Part shown: one piece after another, positions 27,967 through 34,334 of the stretch
Numbering within the stretch: position 1 is the first letter of the stretch
How the letters are laid out: each line of letters opens with the position of its first letter
Assembly: GCA_031401035.1 (NCBI GenBank)
Contig: JANNRA010000220.1
Coordinates: 1 to 56,771 of the forward strand
Source of the DNA: JANNRA01 sp031401035
GTDB taxonomy: Bacteria; Desulfobacterota; Binatia; HRBIN30; CADEER01
Reading direction: 5' to 3'
DNA: 56,771 bases
Program-made: the position numbers and the translations under genes
Notes under the pieces: model-generated
Told to the model about the DNA's origin: nothing
The model's database searches: none
The model's input: only the letters and a program-made list of their open reading frames with translations

Positions 27967-28939
27967 GCAGCGCCTTCCCGGTCAGGCGCATGAAGAGGCG
28001 TTCGAGGTTCACGGAATGGATCTCGAGTCCATCGACGGCGCCCGGACAGGCGGCGATGATCGGCGCCAGTGCCACCAGTGCGCGCCGCGCGTTGGCGACG
28101 GAGATGCGCGTCACGCCGTCGGCCGTCTCGACCTGGGAGACCTCCGGGATGGCGGCGACGCGAGCCCGATCGGCGTCGCTCGGTGCCCAGTCCAGCTCGA
28201 TCATCTCCCCCATGCCGACGATGGTGAGCAGTTCCGCCAGGCTGCCGACGGCGGCGATGCGGCCCTCGTCCATGATCGCGATGCGATCGCAGAACTGCTC
28301 CGCTTCATCCATGTAGTGCGTCGTATAGAGGACCGCCATGCCCTGCTGCGCGAGGGCGCGCACGGCGCTGAGGATGTTCTGCCGCGACTGCGGGTCGACG
28401 CCCACCGTCGGCTCGTCGAGGAGCAGCAGGCGCGGCGCGTGGACGAGGCCGCAGGCGAGGTTCAGGCGCCGCATCATGCCGCCCGAGTACGTGTGCACCG
28501 GGTCGTCGGCGCGTCCGCGCAGGCCGACCAGGTCGAGCATCTCGTCGGCGCGACCGGGCAACTGCCGCCGCGCCACCCCGTTGATGCGCCCGAAGAAGGC
28601 GAGATTCTCGCGCGCGCTCAGGTTCGCGTACAGACTGACGTGCTGCGGAACCAGTCCCACCAGGTGGCGCACGCTGGCGACGTCGTTGACCAGGCTCTTG
28701 CCGAAGATGCGCGCGTCGCCCTGCGACGGACGCAAGAGGGTGGATAACATCGACAGCGTCGTCGTCTTTCCGGCGCCGTTCGGGCCGAGCAGGCCGAAGA
28801 CCTCGCCGGCATGGATCTGGAACGAGATGCCGCGCACCGCCTCGACGCCGCCGTAGCGTTTGCCGAGGTCTTCGACCTCGACGCCGAGCCGAGGTGCCGC
28901 GGCGGCGGGCGGGTCGGCCTGGTGCGTCGTCGGCAACAT
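27959..28939 (-). CDS. ABC transporter ATP-binding protein (DrrA/ABC-2 type)
   Basis: A 326-residue ATPase that would power ABC-2 permeases. Walker A GPNGAGKTTT (~50), signature YSGGMMRR (~148), Walker B LLLLDEPTVG (~170) and switch TTHYMDE (~205) are all intact. A C-terminal DUF4162-like extension (about 245-326) is typical of drug and lipid exporter ATPases. The ATG at 28939 follows a TTG; its ribosome site is weak. It overlaps the MlaC-family gene and converges on the two ABC-2 permease genes, so the whole set probably forms one transporter although it cannot share a transcript. Confidence 0.92.
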   Translation of the reverse strand: MLPTTHQADPPAAAAPRLGVEVEDLGKRYGGVEAVRGISFQIHAGEVFGLLGPNGAGKTTTLSMLSTLLRPSQGDARIFGKSLVNDVASVRHLVGLVPQHVSLYANLSARENLAFFGRINGVARRQLPGRADEMLDLVGLRGRADDPVHTYSGGMMRRLNLACGLVHAPRLLLLDEPTVGVDPQSRQNILSAVRALAQQGMAVLYTTHYMDEAEQFCDRIAIMDEGRIAAVGSLAELLTIVGMGEMIELDWAPSDADRARVAAIPEVSQVETADGVTRISVANARRALVALAPIIAACPGAVDGLEIHSVNLERLFMRLTGKALRD

Positions 28940-28961
28940 CAACCAAAGTGGATATGTCAGC

Positions 28962-28981
28962 CGGCTCGCTGATGCGAGCCG
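28962..28981 (-). terminator. Hairpin between the MBL/rhodanese and ABC ATPase genes
   Basis: A perfect 8-bp stem (CGGCTCGC, loop TGAT, GCGAGCCG) sits just after the stop of the metallo-beta-lactamase/rhodanese gene and upstream of the ABC ATPase on the minus strand. It could end the first transcript. No U-run follows, so a Rho-independent function is uncertain. Confidence 0.4.
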
Positions 28982-28996
28982 ATCGACGGGGCGGCG

Positions 28997-30040
28997 TCAG
29001 CCGGCGGCCGCGGTCGCCTCGATGGGATAGCCCGCCTCGCGCCAGGCTTTCATGCCGCCGTCGAGGGCGACGGTGCGATTGAACCCCATGCTGCGCAGCG
29101 TCGCCGCGGCCAGGGTCGAGATCTTGCCGAACTCGCAGCAGGTGACGACGCGCGCGCTCGGGTCGGGTAGCACCTGATCGATACGGATCTCGAGCTGGCC
29201 GCGCGGCACGTGGCGGGCGCCGGGAATGTGGCCGGCGTCGAAGGCGTCGCGCTCGCGCACGTCGAGCACCACGAGTTCGGCGGCGCCGGGCGCCGAGCGG
29301 GCGAGTACGTCTTCCATCGACATGAAGGCGATCTGGCGCGCCGCCTCGTCGAGCAGTTGCGCCACCGTCTTGCCGCCGGTGCGATTGGTGCGCAGCGCCT
29401 CGGTGAGGTGGTCCGGCATGGCCAGGCTGAGCGCCTGCATCTGCGCGACGAAGGCGCTCTTGTCGCGCTGCTGCAGGCGCGGGTTCTGTGCCCGCTCCTG
29501 GGCGATCGTCGTCACCGGCAGGTCCTTGTAGTTGTGCCCCGGATAGACGGCGAGACTGTCGTCGAGCCGCAGCAGCGTGTCGAAGAGGCTGTGGTAGAGG
29601 TCCTCGGCGTTGCCGCTCGGCAGATCGGTGCGGCCGGTCGCCAGGCGCAGCAGCGTGTCGCCGGTGAGGACGCGATCCGGCAGGACCAGCGAGATCGAAT
29701 CCGCCGTGTGGCCGGGCGTATGCAGCACCCGCAGTTTCAGCTGCCCGGCGATCAGCGTCTCGCCGTCGTCGACGCGCCCGTCGACGTAGGGGGCGGCGCC
29801 GGCGCTGTGCATCACCGTCGGCACGCCGAGCTGGCGCGCCAGTTCGTGCGTCGCGGAGAAGTGATCGGCGTGGGTATGCGTATCGACGATGTAGTGCAGG
29901 CGCGTGCCCGACTTCTCGAGCAGCGCCAGAATGCGATCCATCTGCGACAGCTCCGGGTCGACCAGCACGCCGGCGCAGGTCGCCTCGCAGGCCAGCAGGT
30001 ACCCCCGACAGCCACCCGATTTCAGCTCTTCGAAGAACAT
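28997..30040 (-). CDS. Metallo-beta-lactamase fold / rhodanese fusion, persulfide dioxygenase-like
   Basis: A 347-residue cytosolic protein. Residues 1-210 form a metallo-beta-lactamase domain with the metal motif THTHADH (about 54-60), TPGHT (~110) and a late PGHNYKD, like ETHE1 persulfide dioxygenases and glyoxalase II. Residues ~245-347 are a rhodanese domain with the active-loop cysteine in VVTCCEFGKIS and the closing ALDGGMKAWREAGYP. This order is known from persulfide dioxygenase-rhodanese proteins that oxidise sulfide-derived persulfide. GGAGGG lies upstream of the ATG at 30040. It stands alone, so its link to the neighbouring sulfotransferase and ABC genes is unclear. Confidence 0.88.
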   Translation of the reverse strand: MFFEELKSGGCRGYLLACEATCAGVLVDPELSQMDRILALLEKSGTRLHYIVDTHTHADHFSATHELARQLGVPTVMHSAGAAPYVDGRVDDGETLIAGQLKLRVLHTPGHTADSISLVLPDRVLTGDTLLRLATGRTDLPSGNAEDLYHSLFDTLLRLDDSLAVYPGHNYKDLPVTTIAQERAQNPRLQQRDKSAFVAQMQALSLAMPDHLTEALRTNRTGGKTVAQLLDEAARQIAFMSMEDVLARSAPGAAELVVLDVRERDAFDAGHIPGARHVPRGQLEIRIDQVLPDPSARVVTCCEFGKISTLAAATLRSMGFNRTVALDGGMKAWREAGYPIEATAAAG

Positions 30041-30176
30041 CGCGCGCCCTCCCTCCGATCGGGCCTGAGTGGCACGCGAGGCGATCGTCCACAAGGCGTC
30101 GTCACTCGCTGGGACTGGGCGCGGATTGCTTTCGCCGGCTTGCGGCGGCCGCCCGGCATGGCCCACAATCGACCGC

Positions 30177-30755
30177 ATGACGACGCCAGGCTCCGGCCAG
30201 CGCCTGCACCTCGCCTGCGGCGCGCACCTGCTGGCGAGCTGGGTCAATATCGATGCGTGCGCGCGCGACGGCGTCGTCCCGCTCGAGTTGCCGCACGGGC
30301 TGGCCGGGATGGCGGACGGCTGCGCCGAGTACATCTACTGCTCGCACTTCCTCGAACACCTGGCGTATCCGGACGAGGCGCTGGCGCTGGTGCGGCACTG
30401 CCACCGACTGCTGGTGCCCGGCGGCACGCTGCGGCTGGTCGTCCCCGGCATCGAGAAGATCATCCGCGCCTACGTGGCGAACAACGCGGCCTTCTTCCGC
30501 ATCCAGGCCACCGTGCATCCCGTGACCTGTACGACACCGCTGGAGCATCTGATGTACGCGCTGCAGGAGGGCGGCCGACACCGCTACGGCTACGACCTCG
30601 AAACGCTGGAGAAGCTGTTGCGCGCCGCCGGCTTCGCCGCCGTGCAGCGCTGCGACTTCAACCAGAGCCCGCACGCGCCGCTGCGCATCGACTACCGCGA
30701 CCTGCGCGACGATCAGGGCGGCTACCTGTCGCTGTTCGCCGAAGCGACGAAGTAG
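30177..30755 (+). CDS. SAM-dependent methyltransferase (class I)
   Basis: A 192-residue class I methyltransferase of the Methyltransf_11 type. Motif I is LHLACGAHLLASWVNID (about 10-26), the post-I acidic residue follows in that strand, and the motif II-III region is HFLEHLAYPDEA and LVPGGTLRLVVPG. The ATG at 30177 places motif I at the usual distance from the start; an upstream in-frame start at 30069 would add a poorly conserved leader. Two glycosyltransferase genes lie on the opposite strand downstream, so a role in modifying a surface glycan is possible. The acceptor is unknown. Confidence 0.8.
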   Translation: MTTPGSGQRLHLACGAHLLASWVNIDACARDGVVPLELPHGLAGMADGCAEYIYCSHFLEHLAYPDEALALVRHCHRLLVPGGTLRLVVPGIEKIIRAYVANNAAFFRIQATVHPVTCTTPLEHLMYALQEGGRHRYGYDLETLEKLLRAAGFAAVQRCDFNQSPHAPLRIDYRDLRDDQGGYLSLFAEATK

Positions 30756-30786
30756 GGCGCCGCGCCCGAGCCCGTCCGCCGCGCGC

Positions 30787-31857
30787 TTACCGTTCTGCGA
30801 GCAGGCGTTCGAGCTGGTTGGCGGAGTCCGCCAGGGTCGGCGCGTGGCGCGCCGGCGCGAAGCCTTGCAGGTGGTCGAGCATCGACAGGACCGTCTGCGC
30901 GAGGTCGGCCGGCGTCGGGGCGAAGAATGCGCCGGTCGCGGCGGTGATCTGGTGTCCGCCGCCGGTGATGTCCGCGGCGCAGGCCACGGGGGTGTCGCAC
31001 GCCAGGCTCTCGGTCATCACCTGCGGGCTCGCATCCTCGCGCGAGGCGACGACGGTCAGGCGCGCTTCGCGGTACACGTGGGCGAGGGCCTCGGGGCGCA
31101 GCGCGCCGAGGCCGACGATGGAGACCCGCGCCAGAGTTGCCTGCAGCGCCGCGATCCGCGCCGCGTGCGCGGCGGTGTCGCCGACCAGCGCGACGCACAG
31201 TGGGCGGGAGGTCCGCGCCGCGAGCAGAGGTAGCGCATCGAGGAGGAGGTCGAACCGCTTGCGGCGCACGCGCGAGTCCCACATCACCGAGAGCATGTCG
31301 TAGCGTTTCAGCGCCGGCGGCGTCGAAACGTAGAATATCGCCCGGGCGGGTTTGACGAAGAGATGGGTGTTCAGCCCCGCCTGCCGGTAGCGCGCCACCT
31401 CGGCGGTGCTGTTGACCAGCAAGACGGCGCGGCGCTGCGTCGGGCAGTAGCGCACGGCATTGTGGGCGCAGAGGATCTGCACCACCGGCCGCTCCGCCAG
31501 CGCCAGTCCGTCGAACAGGGCCGCGTAACACGGGTAGTCGTGCCGCAGGACGAAGCCGGCGGCCTCGGCGCAGTGCGCGCGCACCGCGTCGAAGTCGGAC
31601 GCGCAGAGAAACTCGAGCCCCGCGCCGCCGGCGATGGTCACCGTCGCGGCGTCGAAGCGCGCCGCCATGAAGGCCGGGGTCTCGAGCGCGGCGTAGGTCA
31701 CCCGGTGGCCGCGTTCGGCGAGAGTGCGGGCCAGGTCCGCACCCCACATGCGCGCGCTGGGCGGCAGGCGGTTGCGCGCGGTCGCCGGCGCCAGCGCGTA
31801 TCCGTACTCGGCGCCGTCGGCGAACTGCTTGGATGGGTGCACAAAGAGGAGGCGCAC
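30787..31857 (-). CDS. GT-B glycosyltransferase (GT4-like)
   Basis: A 356-residue protein with a Rossmann-like GT-B layout. The N-terminal domain starts MRLLFVHPSK and binds the acceptor; the C-terminal donor domain shows VRRKRFDLLLDALPLL, VALVGD and EDASPQVMTESLACDTPVA, where the acidic and serine residues contact the nucleotide sugar in GT4 enzymes. The GTG start at 31857 has GGAG five bases upstream. It lies 26 bases after the GT-A type gene, so the two are cotranscribed. Donor and acceptor sugars are unknown. Confidence 0.82.
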   Translation of the reverse strand: MRLLFVHPSKQFADGAEYGYALAPATARNRLPPSARMWGADLARTLAERGHRVTYAALETPAFMAARFDAATVTIAGGAGLEFLCASDFDAVRAHCAEAAGFVLRHDYPCYAALFDGLALAERPVVQILCAHNAVRYCPTQRRAVLLVNSTAEVARYRQAGLNTHLFVKPARAIFYVSTPPALKRYDMLSVMWDSRVRRKRFDLLLDALPLLAARTSRPLCVALVGDTAAHAARIAALQATLARVSIVGLGALRPEALAHVYREARLTVVASREDASPQVMTESLACDTPVACAADITGGGHQITAATGAFFAPTPADLAQTVLSMLDHLQGFAPARHAPTLADSANQLERLLAER

Positions 31858-31883
31858 GTCAGCTCCGTTGCTCCGCGCCGGAA

Positions 31884-32684
31884 TCAGGGGCGGACAGCGG
31901 CGGCCTGTTCGACGAACTGGACGAGGGCGCGGAAGCCCGGCAGCTCGTCGTAGTCGCGATAGTCCTTCTCCCGGCCGCGCCCGCCGACGGGCGCCAGGCG
32001 GCCGGCGAGCACACCCATCAGCGCGTAGAGGTCGAGTTCCGCGCCGGACTCGAGGTAGCGCGTGAGGAAGAAGAGCGCGTGTTCATCGACCCAGGTCGCC
32101 GACGTCGTCGGCGCCGCCTCGCTGTGGCGGCGACTCTTGCGTTCGAGGGTCAGATAGCGCTCGAACACCGAGCGCGGCGTCCACGCCGTCCCGTGTTCGC
32201 CCAGGGTCACCTCCGACGGAGTGAAGTGGTCCGCGATGGGCAGCCGCATGTCGACGAAACCGTCCGCCGTGAGGCGGCGAATCTGGTCGTACTCGCACGA
32301 CTCGATGTCGCCGTAGGGGTAGTCGCGGACGATCGCGTGGCGATAGACTTTGAGCCCGTAGATCACCCGCGCCGCATGGACGTCGAGCAGATGGCAGGTG
32401 AGGATGGCCACCTCGGGCGCGGCTGCCGTCAGCCGCGTGTACAGGGAGCGGATCGCGTGTGGATACAGAAGCATATCCTCGTCGACCTGCACGAAGTAGC
32501 GCGTGCGGCAGCGGTCCGGCATGCACTGCAGGGCGCGGCTCATCGGCGCGACGTGGTCGATCACCTGGCGCTGGAAGCGGCAGTCCTGCGCGTCGAGGCG
32601 CCGCATGCACTCCGCGAAACTCGCCGCTCCGACTGTCAGGACGAAGACGGTCAGCTCTCCACTCAGGTCCAGCTCGCGTTCCAC
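31884..32684 (-). CDS. GT-A glycosyltransferase-like protein
   Basis: A 266-residue protein. The segment FVQVDEDMLLYPHAIRSLY (about residues 63-81) contains a DxD-type metal and nucleotide-sugar motif (DED) in the usual place for GT-A enzymes. The rest shows WTPRSVFERYLTLERK and a tail with few family marks. The GTG at 32684 is preferred over one at 32714 because AGAGGAGGG (32688-32696) lies directly before it. It precedes the GT-B gene by 26 bases. The family placement rests on the motif and context only. Confidence 0.65.
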   Translation of the reverse strand: MERELDLSGELTVFVLTVGAASFAECMRRLDAQDCRFQRQVIDHVAPMSRALQCMPDRCRTRYFVQVDEDMLLYPHAIRSLYTRLTAAAPEVAILTCHLLDVHAARVIYGLKVYRHAIVRDYPYGDIESCEYDQIRRLTADGFVDMRLPIADHFTPSEVTLGEHGTAWTPRSVFERYLTLERKSRRHSEAAPTTSATWVDEHALFFLTRYLESGAELDLYALMGVLAGRLAPVGGRGREKDYRDYDELPGFRALVQFVEQAAAVRP

Positions 32685-32811
32685 GATCCCTCCTCTGCGG
32701 CGTCGCACGCTCACCGCGGCGCGGTCAGCCTCCGGCGCGATCGCCGGCGACCGCCCTCGCCGCGCCGATAGTCCGCGTCGCGGCAGCCGGTCAAGGTCGG
32801 ACGCGGCGCCG

Positions 32812-33294
32812 TCAGCGCGGCGTCGTCTCGAAGGCGCTGCGGATGGCCTCGACGCGCTGGCGATTCGCGCCGAGATCGGAGTAGCCGACGCGCGACGCCG
32901 AGCGGATCTGGATGACCGAGGCGGCGGGGTCGGCGACGCAGTCGACGTCGTCTACGAAGCGCAACAGGCGGCTGCGGAACTCGGCGCGCAGGGCGCGGTC
33001 GCTGGCCGCGACCACGGTGGCGCGCGGCATCGCCGCGATCGCCGTGCGCAGGCGGCGCATCGCCGCCGCCGGGTCGCCGCGATAGGCGAGCGGCGCGACA
33101 TGGTGGTCCGCATCGGACGCCAGACTGGACACGCAGTTGGGCGCCGACGGACACGCCGCGAGCCGATCCGGCGCGGTGGGTCTGGGTGGCGTCTGCTCCC
33201 CTGCGCAGGCGCCGAGCATCAGCACCACGAAACAGCACCCGGCGACTGCGGCGGCGCGCGGGCGGTTTACCCATTCAAGCTGCGGAAACGACAT
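32812..33294 (-). CDS. DUF1499 lipoprotein
   Basis: A 160-residue predicted lipoprotein with lipobox MLGAC (Cys about 30). The mature region carries the DUF1499 pattern CPSAPNCVSSLAS followed by DVDCVADPAASVIQIRSASRVGYSDLGANRQRVEAIR. The function of the family is unknown. The ATG at 33294 is the best start, with a GTG two codons upstream as an alternative; neither has a strong ribosome site. It lies between the GST gene and the glycosyltransferases on the same strand. Confidence 0.8.
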   Translation of the reverse strand: MSFPQLEWVNRPRAAAVAGCCFVVLMLGACAGEQTPPRPTAPDRLAACPSAPNCVSSLASDADHHVAPLAYRGDPAAAMRRLRTAIAAMPRATVVAASDRALRAEFRSRLLRFVDDVDCVADPAASVIQIRSASRVGYSDLGANRQRVEAIRSAFETTPR

Positions 33295-33385
33295 GATCAC
33301 GATGTATCGGACGTCGTGGACCAGGGCCAACGGCCTGCGGCGGGGCGGTCCGCGGCCTCCCAACGGGCCGCCAGCCGACCGTCGT

Positions 33386-34000
33386 TCACGACCCCGCGAA
33401 TCTCGTCGCCGACACCGATGGCCGGGCGCGGAGGCGTTCGATCCAGCGTTGGACGGCGGGGCGCGATGCGAGCAGTGAATCCAGTCCCGCCGCCGCCAGC
33501 TCGCCGACGAATGGGACGTAGCACACGTCGGCGAGCGAGAAGTCGCCGACGAGGTACGCCTGCTGCACGACCAATGGCTCGAGGAAATCGAGGTGCGCGG
33601 CCATCTCCTGCTTGGCGCGCTCTTGATCGGCGCGGTCCCATTGTTCTGGTGGCGAGAAGAGCCGCGTGATCCAGCGCTTGAAGGGCGGTGCGAAGTAGTC
33701 GCCCGAGGCCTGCATGAGTTGCCGCGCCTGCGCGCGGGCGCGCCGGTCGGAGGGGAGCAGGGCGGGCAACGGCGCCCGCTCTTCGAGATACTCGAGAATA
33801 GCGACGGATTCGAAGACGATGAGTCCGTCGTCTTCGAGCACGGGAACCTGCCCGAAGGGGCTGAGACGCCGAAACGCCGGCGCGCGCGTCGCCCCACCCG
33901 GCAGGTCGACCAGCACCTCATCGCAGGCGAGCCCCTTTTCGCGCAGCGCGACGCGCACGCGGCGTGGGAAGATCGAGAAGGGATGCCAGTAGAGCCGCAT
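33386..34000 (-). CDS. Glutathione S-transferase
   Basis: A 204-residue cytosolic protein of the GST superfamily. The N-terminal thioredoxin-like domain starts MRLYWHPFSIFPRRVRVAL, a Ser/Cys-type active region with the VPVLEDDGLIVFESVAILEYL segment (~52-72), where the cis-Pro and glutathione-binding ES lie. The C-terminal helical domain carries LVGDFSLADVCYVPF (~148-162), the family N-capping box. The ATG at 34000 lacks an obvious ribosome site. It is transcribed divergently from the delta-60 repeat gene. Confidence 0.88.
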   Translation of the reverse strand: MRLYWHPFSIFPRRVRVALREKGLACDEVLVDLPGGATRAPAFRRLSPFGQVPVLEDDGLIVFESVAILEYLEERAPLPALLPSDRRARAQARQLMQASGDYFAPPFKRWITRLFSPPEQWDRADQERAKQEMAAHLDFLEPLVVQQAYLVGDFSLADVCYVPFVGELAAAGLDSLLASRPAVQRWIERLRARPSVSATRFAGS

Positions 34001-34334
34001 GGTGAGGTGACCCTACGTCGGCGCGCGCAAGCCGGTCCACCCGCACGGCGACCTGGCGTCCGCGGCGGATTCTCGTCGTCGCCCCTCCGACGCCCAGGGG
34101 CCAGCCATCTCCACGGTGCAGCAGCAGATGGCAGTCGCGCGCTCGCGCACCGCCGTCGAGCGGCGCGCACTCCCCGCATCGACGGCGCTGCGCTGGTGGC
34201 ACATGGGAGTTCTCCTGTTGCATTCACAATTCGCAAAGTGGTTCCTAGACATTGGAACGTCGTGCCGGGGGGGCGGGGGGACCCGGCATGTGAATATGTT
34301 TTCCTACGCGGCAACGGGGCGATTGGGGGGCGTG
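34001..34334. promoter_or_regulatory. Divergent intergenic region upstream of the delta-60 repeat gene
   Basis: A 334-bp gene-free stretch. A candidate promoter toward the plus strand is TTCACA (34223-34228), 17 bases, TAGACA (34246-34251), in the only AT-rich part of the region. A 7-bp inverted repeat (TGCCGGG at 34263-34269, CCCGGCA at 34282-34288) lies between it and the start codon and could form a leader hairpin. Short open frames on either strand here have no coding character. Confidence 0.35.

Noticed and set aside
34013..34252. Short minus-strand frame in the GST/repeat-protein spacer
   Set aside because: No ribosome site, no recognisable sequence, and it covers the candidate promoter.
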